DNA of 9,131 bases from Ruminococcus flavefaciens (GCA_902792495.1 CADBAC010000032.1:1-9131); one strand, 5' to 3'; counted from the stretch's first letter, positions 1 through 7,384 are shown. The notes: generated by a model not told the origin, from the sequence alone. A program made the numbers and translations.

Positions 1-18
1 TGAAGTCCCTGTGAAACT

Positions 19-1884
19 TTATTTTTCTTTGAGATGTATCTTCTCAAGGAACCATACGATCGTCTTTTTCGAGCCGTTTACAACTTTTCCGTTGAGCTGC
101 ATACCGTTTTTGACTATCGCAGTATTTTTCTGTTCCCCGTTTTGATCTATTTCGGTTATATCTGCCTGAGCAATGTAATATTTTGCACCTGTTGTGCTAT
201 CCGTAACGGAATCCGCCGATATTGACTGTATCGTACCTGTCACCTTTCCTTTTTCGTTGTAGGAAAGAGCGTCAAATGTATATTCTGCGGACTGTCCAAC
301 CTCAAGCTTTGTGACCTCGCTTTCGGGAATATAAAGCATTACCTTCAGCCCGTCACTATCCGGAACGATAGTACACAGATTCTCGCCTGCCTGTACGATA
401 TCTCCTTCATTGAGTTCATTTACAAGGGTTACGGTGCCGCTTACATTAGCCTTTATTTCAGAATTGCCGATAGTATCATCAAGCTCTGTGAGCTGAGTCT
501 CTGCGGAGGCAATGTTTTTCTTTAGTGCATCTATTTCAGAATCAAGAGATATGATCGTCTCTGTTTTAAGCTGCTCTCCCGAAATACGTTCATATTCCTG
601 AATATCCTCATTTGACTGCAAGGACATTTCAAGATCTTTTTCAGTATTTTTCAGTGAAGATATTTCTTCTTCAAGTGAAGATATACGGCTCTGTATCTTT
701 GATACGAAGCTGTTTTTGATATTTTCGGCATCAAGCTCAGCATTTTTCCATGCAAGCTCTGCGCTGTCTACCTCACTTTGGCTCACTCTGCTGCGCTGTG
801 ATGTATAACTGCTTAGGATAGAATCGTATTCCTGCTGCTTTTTCTCATACTGACTGTTCAGCTCATTGATCTCATCGGAATATTTCCTGTAGATGTCAGT
901 TGTTTCGGTAACATCCGTATCAGGCTCTGAATTTTGTTCAATAGCCGATCTGAGTTCCTGGTATGCCTCAAGTTTTGCCTTGTCGTCGTCGTCGCTGCTT
1001 GCTGAAAGCAGTATGATCTGTGTACGGATATCATCAAGATACGAGTTTCTGCATGACTCCATTCGGCTCTGCGCCTGATCAGCCTCACGCTTTGCTTCAT
1101 CGACCTGAATTTCGCTTATTTCTCCGCCTGAGCCTGAACGTGCGAGCTTATCCTCATAAGCTATCCTGCACTGCTCTGCTGTTACAGCAGCTTTTTCGCA
1201 TGATGTTGCATATTCATTGTATGTAGCCAGAGCTTCAGCGTTACTGCCGTTGTATGTATAGTCGTTCTGTACAGCATTCAGAAGATCCTTATAAGCAAGA
1301 AGAAGTTCATTCTTCTTCAATATATTATCCTTATTGGTTTTCTGTCTGTTCTTTTTTTCCTCCATCGACTGATTATTGTCATTTTTCTTATTTTCTAGTT
1401 CATTGGATGAAAGAAGAATACCGTTGTTGTACTGCTCATATCTGTAATAGAATTTTGATTCTTCGCCCTTGTTTGTAAAGAGATTTTTGTTTTCTTCTAC
1501 GGATTTTTTAAGGAGCTTTGTATTTTCCAGGTCGCTTTCATAGCTGAGGAGCTGATCTTCGATTATTTTTTTCTGCTTTCTGGCATAGTCTGAATCAAGA
1601 ACAAACAGAGTCTCACCGGCAGATACCTTCTGTCCCTCACTGACATTGACAGAGTTTATCCTGCAGCTTGATGCAGATGTTACATCACCCTGAGCATTGG
1701 CTGTTTTGACTTCGCCTCTTACTCTGACATATTCATCCATATCGGAAAAGCAGGCAAATCCTATTCCCGAAAGGAATATCAGCAGTACTATCATGATGAA
1801 CCATCGTATTCCCGGAGCTTCACGTGTCTCCATAAGCTCACGGCTGTCAGAAATGTCATTAAGATCCATTATGATACCTTTCAT
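19..1884 (-). CDS. HlyD-family membrane fusion protein (bacteriocin secretion accessory protein)
   Basis: This 621-residue protein is the likely partner of the ABC transporter just upstream, linking it to the outside of the cell envelope for peptide export. After about 27 cytoplasmic residues comes a single membrane helix (about residues 28-47, WFIMIVLLIFLSGIGF). A lipoyl-like half-motif follows (about 68-98, with VNVSEGQKVSAGETL). Next is a very long, charged, heptad-rich coiled-coil region (about 100-470), then the second lipoyl half (about 477-512, SGTVTLVNELNEGDIVQAGE). A beta-barrel type C-terminus ends in the usual GMQLNGKVV and basic tail. It starts 4 bases after the transporter stop. 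Its Shine-Dalgarno AGGAG lies in the last transporter codons, 7 bases before ATG, so the two are probably translationally coupled. A second Met at residue 6 is a less likely start. The coiled coil makes it longer than classic HlyD (about 480 residues). Confidence 0.93.
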   Translation of the reverse strand: MKGIIMDLNDISDSRELMETREAPGIRWFIMIVLLIFLSGIGFACFSDMDEYVRVRGEVKTANAQGDVTSASSCRINSVNVSEGQKVSAGETLFVLDSDYARKQKKIIEDQLLSYESDLENTKLLKKSVEENKNLFTNKGEESKFYYRYEQYNNGILLSSNELENKKNDNNQSMEEKKNRQKTNKDNILKKNELLLAYKDLLNAVQNDYTYNGSNAEALATYNEYATSCEKAAVTAEQCRIAYEDKLARSGSGGEISEIQVDEAKREADQAQSRMESCRNSYLDDIRTQIILLSASSDDDDKAKLEAYQELRSAIEQNSEPDTDVTETTDIYRKYSDEINELNSQYEKKQQEYDSILSSYTSQRSRVSQSEVDSAELAWKNAELDAENIKNSFVSKIQSRISSLEEEISSLKNTEKDLEMSLQSNEDIQEYERISGEQLKTETIISLDSEIDALKKNIASAETQLTELDDTIGNSEIKANVSGTVTLVNELNEGDIVQAGENLCTIVPDSDGLKVMLYIPESEVTKLEVGQSAEYTFDALSYNEKGKVTGTIQSISADSVTDSTTGAKYYIAQADITEIDQNGEQKNTAIVKNGMQLNGKVVNGSKKTIVWFLEKIHLKEK

Positions 1885-1888
1885 CTTA

Positions 1889-4168
1889 TCACTCCTTTAC
1901 ACCTGTATTTATGAATATCGGGTATACAACGGAAGTATGCTGTATAGCTTCGATATTATCTGTTTTTTCCGTATCGTTATCGGTGCCGGTATCATTTACA
2001 TTTTCTTCTGTATAGATATCAGGCATCTGATCCTTCCACAGCTTGTAATATCTGCCCTTTGAATCGAGAAGCTCATTATGAGTTCCCTGTTCAATGAATT
2101 TGCCCTGTTCCATGACATATATCTTGTCACAGCGCATGATGGTACTGAGTCTGTGTGCAATAATGATAGTTGTGATATTGCCCGAAAGATCGTTGATAGT
2201 TTTTTCGATAGCCTTCTCAGTGATAGAGTCAAGGTTGCTGGTCGCTTCATCCATTACAAGGATATCAGGCTTTTTGAGAAGAGCTCTTGCGATAGCAAGG
2301 CGCTGTTTCTGTCCGCCTGACAGGTTTGCTCCGTTCTCCTCCAGTCTTGTCTCATATCTGAGAGGGAGCTTATTTATAAATTCGTCAGCCTTGCTCAGCT
2401 TGCAGGCTTCAATGATATCGTCCATTGTAGCCTCATCGTTGCCGAGCATGAGGTTTTCACGAATAGTACCGCTGAACAGGAATATATCCTGTGATATATA
2501 TGCGATACGGTTTCTGAGAGCTTCAAGATCGAGATCCTTCAGGTTATAATCACCTATAAATATCTCACCCTTTTCCCATTCGTAGAAATTCATCAGCAGT
2601 TTTGTAAGAGTGGTCTTTCCTGAGCCGCTTTCGCCGACGAGAGCGATCTTCTCGCCTGCATGGATAGTCATATTCAGATCTTCAAGTATAAGGCTTCTTG
2701 TGCCGTATCTGAAATCCACATTTTCAAAGCGGATATCATAAGCAAGAGAATCGGGGATTATCTTCTGAGAGCTGTCAGAAGCCTTTTCTATCTCAAGATC
2801 GAGAATTTCTGCCAGTCTTTCAGCAGCAACTACGGCAGTCTGCATCTGAGGCTGGAGATTTATAAGATTCTTGACAGGGTCAAGGAAGTAACCCAGCAGC
2901 GCATTGAATGTGATAAGGCTGCCGAGAGTCATATTTCCATTCATTACGCTTACTACACCGACCCAGAGTATCAAAGTAGTTCCGATGGTAGCCACAGCGC
3001 TTGTAAGAGTAGTTTCGGCATTGTTTATGATACCGCCCTTAAAGAGGCTTCTCATAAACTTTACAAATAGAGTATCTGTCTTTGACTGTGATTTTTCCTC
3101 AGCATGGAATGCCTTGATAGTCTCCACACCGTTGAGGGACTCAACGAGATATGAGGTCAGCTGAGCATTGTCCTCCATCTGCTTCTGGTTTATATTCTTT
3201 ACAGGCTTGTTGAATGCGAACACTATAACAGCATAAGCAATAACTACCATAAGCGCAATGGCGAACAAAGTACGGTTCTGCATATAAAGCACAATACCGC
3301 CTACAACAGCCATAAGAGTGTCGATCATAATAGACAACGTAGCGCTTGAAATGGCATTTCGTATCTTTGAAGCATCGGTAAAACGTGAAACTATCTCACC
3401 GACACGCCTTGTTCCGAAGAAATTCATCGGAAGCCGCATCACATGGCTGTAATAGCCCAATATAAGGGGAATATCCAGCTTTTGGCTCAAATGGAGCATC
3501 AGATGATTTCTGAAAGCCTCCAGCACCGCCTTGAATACATACAATGCGACGACGCCTATTGACAGCGTTATGAGACTGCTCCGCAGGGAATTCGGGACTA
3601 TATCGTCCATTATGAACGTAAAGTAGAATGATGCAAGTATACCCAATGCGGTAATAAGCAGAGATGAAAGGAAAATATTTATGAGAATTCTTTTCTGAGG
3701 AAGCATGAGCCCGAAGAATCTGGAGAGAACTCCCTGATTTTCGTTGCCCTTCTGGAATGAGACAGTAGGAACGAGCATTATCAGCACGCCTGACCATACC
3801 TTGAAAAATTCCTCAGGTGTATATTTTACCAGACCTTTTCCGGGGTCTGCAATAAGTATCTGTTTCTTTGTGATCTTGTGTATAACAACATAATGCAGTA
3901 AACTGCCTTCAAGTACGACATGGGCAATTGCAGGAAGCGGAAAACCCGAATAAAAAGCTTCGGGATCGCCCTTTACGCCCTTTGCGCTGAATCCCAGCTG
4001 TTCGGCGGCTTTTATAATGCCGTAAGCGCTTGTTCCCTGCTTATCGGTCCCCGCCGTTTCACGTATCCTTGAAATAGGGAGATTCAGTCCGTATTGTTTG
4101 GATATAGTGGCTATACAAGCCGCTCCGCAGTCTGTAACATCGTGTTGTTTTACGCAGTAGTATTTCAT
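1889..4168 (-). CDS. Peptidase-containing ABC transporter (C39 leader peptidase, PCAT type)
   Basis: This 759-residue protein should cut double-glycine leaders and export the released cores. The N-terminal C39 peptidase (1-135) shows Gln8, catalytic Cys14 in DVTDCGAAC, His92 in LLHYVVIH and Asp108 in IADPGKG. The membrane domain (about 155-440) has roughly six hydrophobic helices, beginning near ILINIFLSSLLITALGILAS. The ATPase has Walker A GESGSGKTT (about 511), Q-loop YISQD, signature LSGGQKQR (about 615), Walker B ILVMDEATSNLD (about 635) and H-loop IIAHRLST (about 670). An acidic low-complexity tail of about 45 residues follows the ATPase and is not part of the usual core. I chose ATG at 4168 because AGGAG sits just upstream. 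The in-frame GTG three codons earlier overlaps that ribosome site. It acts in the cytoplasmic membrane, and the seven leader peptides in this window are its probable substrates. Confidence 0.96.
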   Translation of the reverse strand: MKYYCVKQHDVTDCGAACIATISKQYGLNLPISRIRETAGTDKQGTSAYGIIKAAEQLGFSAKGVKGDPEAFYSGFPLPAIAHVVLEGSLLHYVVIHKITKKQILIADPGKGLVKYTPEEFFKVWSGVLIMLVPTVSFQKGNENQGVLSRFFGLMLPQKRILINIFLSSLLITALGILASFYFTFIMDDIVPNSLRSSLITLSIGVVALYVFKAVLEAFRNHLMLHLSQKLDIPLILGYYSHVMRLPMNFFGTRRVGEIVSRFTDASKIRNAISSATLSIMIDTLMAVVGGIVLYMQNRTLFAIALMVVIAYAVIVFAFNKPVKNINQKQMEDNAQLTSYLVESLNGVETIKAFHAEEKSQSKTDTLFVKFMRSLFKGGIINNAETTLTSAVATIGTTLILWVGVVSVMNGNMTLGSLITFNALLGYFLDPVKNLINLQPQMQTAVVAAERLAEILDLEIEKASDSSQKIIPDSLAYDIRFENVDFRYGTRSLILEDLNMTIHAGEKIALVGESGSGKTTLTKLLMNFYEWEKGEIFIGDYNLKDLDLEALRNRIAYISQDIFLFSGTIRENLMLGNDEATMDDIIEACKLSKADEFINKLPLRYETRLEENGANLSGGQKQRLAIARALLKKPDILVMDEATSNLDSITEKAIEKTINDLSGNITTIIIAHRLSTIMRCDKIYVMEQGKFIEQGTHNELLDSKGRYYKLWKDQMPDIYTEENVNDTGTDNDTEKTDNIEAIQHTSVVYPIFINTGVKE

Positions 4169-4284
4169 TGATATCACTCCTGAATAAATTATTGACGATT
4201 TTTATGGCTGATGGAGAAGATACATATTCTTTTCTGTTTGTATTATTCTCCTGTTGTTTTGTTGCTTTGTTCTTTTGTTTTTAT

Positions 4285-4929
4285 TTACTTAGCGATGATG
4301 CAGAGTGCTTCGTCTTTTTCTTCCTCGCTCAACATCTTATATATTATAGGTCTGATTATTCTCTCGTTCGGATTATCTACGTGTGTCATCCTGTTGAGAT
4401 CTACCCATCCCTTTAATTGTGAAACATATGCATAAGAGCCTGAAAGGCTTGGGATCATATTGAAACTGATACTATTTCCCTTTATAACATAAGCTACAGT
4501 TTTGCTTTCGGATGAGGGGGATGCCTTGATCGGAACATTTATGAAAGATGCTCTGAAAACAAGACTGCAATTGAGAATATTGTTTTCAGCAAGGATAACA
4601 TAGCCGTTTCCGTACTTTCCAAGTATCATATTTCCCTTTACATAGAATGCAGAAAAATGATATACAAGTCCCGGATGAAGCAGATTTACCACCTTTGTAA
4701 GTGAACTGTCGTAGCATACCATTGCCTTTTTGTCGAGCATATATCCATACTTTGTATTGAATATCAGCTGTTTGTCCCTAAGCGGCTTGATCTTAGGATA
4801 GGCAAGTTCATAAACGTTTTCTGCGGAGGCGGTCTCAGATGCTGCATTTGCTGTGATACAGCTGCCTGATGCAGTGACAGTAAGTACTGCGATAAGAGCC
4901 GCCATTTGCTTTTTGAATGTGTTTTTCAT
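4285..4929 (-). CDS. Secreted protein with degenerate bacterial SH3-like domain
   Basis: The 214-residue product begins with a clear Sec signal peptide: basic MKNTFKKQ, then a hydrophobic core AALIAVLTVTASG, with cleavage probably after ANA near residue 29. The mature part is soluble. Residues about 129-184 follow the rhythm of bacterial SH3 domains: NVPIKASPSSESKTV resembles the VNVRSGPSTSSKVV strand, then YVIKGNSISF, and finally QLKGWVDLNRM like the closing GWV strand. Such domains often bind cell wall, but this one is divergent and its ligand is unknown. The upstream 50-125 region (NTKYGYMLDKKAMVCYDSS, GKYGNGYVILAE) also looks beta-rich. A good AGGAG lies 8 bases before ATG. It sits between a leader peptide gene (83-base gap) and the transporter (116-base gap), so it is probably in the export operon. 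An immunity or envelope role is possible but unproven. Confidence 0.8.
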   Translation of the reverse strand: MKNTFKKQMAALIAVLTVTASGSCITANAASETASAENVYELAYPKIKPLRDKQLIFNTKYGYMLDKKAMVCYDSSLTKVVNLLHPGLVYHFSAFYVKGNMILGKYGNGYVILAENNILNCSLVFRASFINVPIKASPSSESKTVAYVIKGNSISFNMIPSLSGSYAYVSQLKGWVDLNRMTHVDNPNERIIRPIIYKMLSEEEKDEALCIIAK

Positions 4930-5012
4930 TGTTGTTCTCCTGTTTATATATTTTTTTCTCTTTATCGGCTTTGGGGCGGTATAAAGAAAATCAAAGACAT
5001 TGTAAGAATGGC

Positions 5013-5207
5013 TTATTTACATACCCATGTATATATTTTATCTCCAAGATCTTCTCTCTCAGGGATGGCTTTGTTCCAGTACCATCTTGTAGCCTTTTCG
5101 TGGTCTGCAGAAACTGTAGGGATACGTGATACAACCATACCGCCGTTAACGCCGTACATTTCCTCTGATGTAAGTTCTGTGAATCCGTTAAAATTTAAAT
5201 TACTCAT
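5013..5207 (-). CDS. Double-glycine leader peptide precursor, solitary type (peptide 1)
   Basis: A 64-residue precursor. The leader runs to NGG at residues 21-23 and has F9 (-15), L12 (-12), E16 (-8) and V20 (-4), the spacing expected for a C39 transporter substrate. The predicted core is 41 residues. It starts MVVSRIPTVSADHEK, contains RWYW and PEREDLGDK, and ends IYTWVCK, with a single Cys at 63. It does not resemble the cores in the other peptide array, so it is a different product. A strong GGAGGT lies 5 bases before the ATG. It is the nearest peptide gene to the transporter operon, with the SH3-like protein gene between them. Bacteriocin activity is the default reading; a signalling peptide is also possible, because the gap upstream carries a regulator-like direct repeat. 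Confidence 0.85.
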   Translation of the reverse strand: MSNLNFNGFTELTSEEMYGVNGGMVVSRIPTVSADHEKATRWYWNKAIPEREDLGDKIYTWVCK

Positions 5208-5273
5208 TTGTTACCTCCGATTTTTTATCTTTTATTTCATAGCGGACGATATTTTTTATAATATAGTTTACAG

Positions 5274-5322
5274 ATATCGCCCCGTCCTTATGTATCAGTT
5301 ATAACACAGGACGGGGCGATAT
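5274..5322 (-). other. Perfect 15-bp stem-loop between 191-aa gene and peptide 1
   Basis: The arms 5274-5288 (atatcgccccgtcct) and 5308-5322 are perfect reverse complements around a 19-base loop, and the stem is GC-rich. On the minus strand no T-run follows directly, so it is not a textbook terminator of the 191-residue gene, though it could act as one. Alternatively, a weak CATAAT at 5334-5329 would start a transcript near 5322, which would put this hairpin at the very 5' end of the peptide 1 mRNA as a stabilising element. The sequence shows the stem; both roles are inference. Confidence 0.6.
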
Positions 5323-5369
5323 TCAATGATTATGTGGTTTTCGGCTGTTCCGTACAGTCAAACGGTTTT

Positions 5370-5399
5370 TCGGTCATTCTATTTCGTTAATCGGTCATT
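5370..5399. promoter_or_regulatory. 9-12-9 direct repeat, candidate response-regulator site
   Basis: The 9-mer tcggtcatt occurs at 5370-5378 and again at 5391-5399, exactly 12 bases apart, giving a 21-bp (two helical turns) period. LytTR-type regulators of bacteriocin operons (ComE, BlpR, PlnC/D families) bind paired direct repeats of this geometry. It lies about 160 bases upstream of peptide 1. On the minus strand a CATAAT starts 35 bases after the second repeat; on the plus strand a TATAAT (5428-5433) lies 28 bases after, but no plus-strand gene follows. No matching regulator gene is in the window, and a chance 9-mer repeat is possible. Confidence 0.35.
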
Positions 5400-5463
5400 G
5401 CTCAGAATCTGTATTTGGGTATTGGGGTATAATGTACTGCTAAAAACATTTTTTAATGATGTA

Positions 5464-6039
5464 TCAAAGGATGAAGATATTCGGCGACGAGCCGAGGAAG
5501 GCACATTCATATATATCCTTTCCGCTGGATACGCCTAAATAGCTATCCGGAAGCTCGACTTCGGTCAGAGATTTTATTTTTATCAATGTCTTGTACTTGA
5601 AAGAGCTAAGGAAAGTCTTGGGGGGGATGCCGAACTCCGTATAATCCTCTGGCGGATTAGACTGCTCTGTCTGTGTCAGGATATCGGCTATCTCAAATGA
5701 TACATATGGAATATATTTGTTTCTTTCTTTTACAAAAAGCACGAGCCTTTTTATTCCTGTATGCTCCCACTTTCCTGTAAGCGGGAAATAGGTCGTGTTT
5801 CCTGCTTTTACATTGTTCTTGTACATATCTGCAATATCTTTTCCTGTAAGCTCATTTCCGTCAATGGTAATAGTTCCTCTGCCAAGCATTCGGCAGCCTA
5901 CCGATAATTCACGGTGAGCTTCTAATATGCTGCGTATACTGTACGGCTGCGCTGTTTGTGTTTCGTTTTCTGTAAATGTGTCCCTTATTATTGTTGCCTG
6001 GCAGTTCTTCGGAAGCTGGATAAATTCTTTGAAATCCAT
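5464..6039 (-). CDS. Hypothetical soluble 191-residue protein
   Basis: I do not recognise this family. From the ATG at 6039 the product has 191 residues and begins MDFKEFIQLPKNCQATIIRD. It has no signal peptide and no membrane segment. Visible parts are a GRGTITIDGNELTGKDIADMY stretch near residues 53-73, which looks like beta-turn-beta then helix, a beta-rich KRLVLFVKERNKYIPYVSFEIADIL (about 99-123), and a hydrophobic end SSPNIFIL. I prefer 6039 over the in-frame ATG at 6087 because GAAGG sits 9 bases before 6039, whereas the 16-residue extension has no comparable site. It has its own consensus promoter and lies between a terminator and a strong stem-loop, so it is probably transcribed separately from the peptide array and the export genes. 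Immunity, regulation or a toxin-like role cannot be told apart. Confidence 0.8.
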   Translation of the reverse strand: MDFKEFIQLPKNCQATIIRDTFTENETQTAQPYSIRSILEAHRELSVGCRMLGRGTITIDGNELTGKDIADMYKNNVKAGNTTYFPLTGKWEHTGIKRLVLFVKERNKYIPYVSFEIADILTQTEQSNPPEDYTEFGIPPKTFLSSFKYKTLIKIKSLTEVELPDSYLGVSSGKDIYECAFLGSSPNIFIL

Positions 6040-6153
6040 AATAAATGACCTTCTTTCCTGCTGCTCATGATATGGCTGAGCAAGCATATTTTTAGTTTAT
6101 GCGTGTATCTATGCATTATATCTATATGTCTATATATATGATGTAGTGCTATT

Positions 6154-6182
6154 ATTATAGCATTTCATTCGGGGATTGTCAA
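6154..6182 (-). promoter_or_regulatory. Perfect consensus vegetative promoter for the 191-residue gene
   Basis: On the minus strand TTGACA (6182-6177) and TATAAT (6159-6154) are both exact consensus hexamers with an ideal 17-base spacer. Transcription would start near 6147, giving a leader of roughly 108 bases before ATG 6039. A TGCTCA/TGAGCA 6-bp stem just upstream of the ribosome site could influence its access. The promoter begins just 9 bases past the T-run of the terminator of the preceding gene, a clean operon boundary. Confidence 0.85.
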
Positions 6183-6191
6183 GAGTTTTTC

Positions 6192-6231
6192 AAAAAAAAT
6201 CTCCATGTAAAGCTCTTGCCTTTACATGGAG
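6192..6231 (-). terminator. Rho-independent terminator of the CPBP gene
   Basis: A perfect 12-bp stem (6201-6212 with 6220-6231, ctccatgtaaag and its complement) has a 7-base loop. On the minus strand it is followed at once by ATTTTTTTTG (plus-strand 6200-6191). It lies about 19 bases beyond the stop of the CPBP gene, so it ends the peptide array/CPBP transcript. Confidence 0.92.
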
Positions 6232-6249
6232 GGAAGTTTTCGATATATA

Positions 6250-7032
6250 TTATATAGCCCTGAGCGAACCGATGGGCTGGAAATCATGCTCATTGCGCTT
6301 TTTGCAGATATAAATAAACATTAACGGCATAGTAATAGCAAGAGCGGCAAGTGCGATATAAAGAATATACTCTCTTGCGAAGAAGAATTTATAAGTTACC
6401 GCTGAGAGCATTGTCACACAGTTCGCTGCCATATGGAAAGTGATGCAGTATATGATATTCTTTGTTAGGATGTATATAGTGCTGATGATAACGCTTACTA
6501 TGAGTATATCGATTATTCTGAGATGATTTTTCGGAAAATGTACGGCAAGCCATGGTATGGATATGAAACATACCGAGATTGCGTATTTCATTTTGTTTTT
6601 GCAGGCTCCTATCAGCAGAATTGAGAGCATTCCGAGACGGAAAATAAGCTCCTCCGATATTGGCGCCATGAATGCGGTGGTGAGAAGTGTGTATATTTCC
6701 GATGCAGAATAAGAATCCTGAGCATTTCCGAGAAGTGATGCTCTGTTGACAATGTAAATATCCGCAACCGAATAACATACCGCAGCCGCTATGATAAGCA
6801 GCATTATTTTCAGTTCAGGTTTTCTTATATGATCGACTACATTCACATTAAATATCTTTTTTGCGGCGATGCAGGCGAAAATACCGCCGATCATGTAACT
6901 TACAGGGAGTCCATAAACTTCTGCTGTCGGTGAGCCTGTTACAACTCTTGCTATAACAGTGAATATCAGCGGACAAAGTCCGATCATAAGCATGAGCAGC
7001 GATGCTCCGATAGTTGTTTTATAGTCTTTCAT
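6250..7032 (-). CDS. CPBP (Abi/CAAX protease-like) intramembrane protein, candidate immunity protein
   Basis: This 260-residue polytopic membrane protein has about seven or eight hydrophobic segments. It carries the signature motifs of the CPBP intramembrane protease family: EExxxR as EELIFR (Glu127, Glu128, Arg132), a second motif WLAVH (Trp161, His165, with Trp where Phe is common) and HMAAN (His200, Asn204). All putative metal or catalytic residues are therefore present. Members inside class II bacteriocin loci, such as PlnI-type and SkkI-type proteins, confer self-immunity. The position directly after the peptide array and before a terminator fits that job here. A role in peptide processing is an alternative. 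AAGGAG lies 8 bases before the ATG. A 161-base structured gap separates it from the last peptide gene. Confidence 0.9.
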   Translation of the reverse strand: MKDYKTTIGASLLMLMIGLCPLIFTVIARVVTGSPTAEVYGLPVSYMIGGIFACIAAKKIFNVNVVDHIRKPELKIMLLIIAAAVCYSVADIYIVNRASLLGNAQDSYSASEIYTLLTTAFMAPISEELIFRLGMLSILLIGACKNKMKYAISVCFISIPWLAVHFPKNHLRIIDILIVSVIISTIYILTKNIIYCITFHMAANCVTMLSAVTYKFFFAREYILYIALAALAITMPLMFIYICKKRNEHDFQPIGSLRAI

Positions 7033-7074
7033 GTGGTGTACTCCTTTTTGGTGATATCAGGTTATCCAGTCTCC

Positions 7075-7109
7075 TGCCACTGACTGTCTTATCAAGGCAG
7101 CCACTGGCA
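7075..7109 (-). other. Imperfect 16-bp hairpin in the CPBP 5' leader
   Basis: The arms 7075-7090 and 7094-7109 pair over 16 positions with two mismatches, one G-U (in minus-strand RNA) and a 3-base loop. It ends about 35 bases before the CPBP ribosome site and has no T-run. It could be an mRNA processing or stabilising element. Confidence 0.5.
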
Positions 7110-7120
7110 GAATACTGAAA

Positions 7121-7177
7121 ACGATGTCCCTGTATCCGATATATCTGCTATATATCGGATACTTCGTCTGACATCGT
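7121..7177 (-). other. Nested inverted repeat between peptide 2 and CPBP gene
   Basis: An inner perfect 12-bp stem (7132-7143 with 7151-7162, gtatccgatata) has a 7-base loop. It is enclosed by an outer perfect 8-bp pair (7121-7128 acgatgtc with 7170-7177 gacatcgt), with unpaired bases between. On the minus strand only TTTT follows, so it is at best a weak attenuator. It may limit read-through into the CPBP gene or mark a processing site. A small palindromic repeat element is also possible. Confidence 0.55.
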
Positions 7178-7193
7178 CATCGTACAATATTTA

Positions 7194-7376
7194 TTACATA
7201 AAGTGTAAGTATGGGAATTTCTCTATTAGATCATTGAGCCTGTCATATACTGCGTGGGAATAGTAACCGAGATCGTACATTGTTATTTTTCCGCCGTCAA
7301 TCTCTGCGGTTTCCTCCGAAGTCAGTTCTGTGAAGCTGCTTGTAGTAAGTTTATTGATGTTATCAGTATTGTTCAT
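7194..7376 (-). CDS. Double-glycine leader peptide precursor, DLGY family (peptide 2)
   Basis: A 60-residue precursor with an unusually long leader of 29 residues: F15 (-15), L18 (-12), E22 (-8), I26 (-4), then Gly28-Gly29. The predicted core is 31 residues: it starts KITMYDLGYYSHAVYDRL, ends in FPYLHFM, and has no Cys. The segment MYDLGY..HA..D matches MEDLGY..HA..D in peptide 4, so the two are paralogues with diverged C-termini. It starts 8 bases after the stop of peptide 3. The only ribosome-site candidate (AAAGG) overlaps the last peptide 3 codons and stands a distant 12 bases away, so translation may depend on coupling to peptide 3. Confidence 0.82.
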   Translation of the reverse strand: MNNTDNINKLTTSSFTELTSEETAEIDGGKITMYDLGYYSHAVYDRLNDLIEKFPYLHFM

Positions 7377-7384
7377 AGTTTTGA

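Noticed and set aside
3396..3797. Minus-strand open frame of 133 codons within the transporter gene
   Set aside because: It lies out of frame inside the strongly conserved C39-ABC coding region and has no recognisable domain.
4166..4177. GTG start three codons upstream for the transporter
   Set aside because: The GTG overlaps the AGGAG ribosome site; ATG at 4168 has correct spacing and gives the usual C39 N-terminus.
4852..4929. Lipoprotein signal with Cys24 in the SH3-like protein
   Set aside because: The residues before the Cys (SGS) lack the Leu of a lipobox; a Sec type I site after ANA fits better.
5323..5369. Tiny minus-strand frame MTEKPFDCTEQPKTT beginning in the second direct repeat
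   Set aside because: Only 15 codons, no Shine-Dalgarno sequence and no homology I can recognise; a chance frame is sufficient.
5428..5433. Plus-strand TATAAT downstream of the direct repeats
   Set aside because: No fitting -35 and no plus-strand gene follows; kept only as a caveat on orientation of the repeat.
6040..6087. Longer N-terminus for the 191-residue protein starting at 6087
   Set aside because: No good ribosome site before 6087, and the extra codons lie over a GAAGG that is well placed for ATG 6039.
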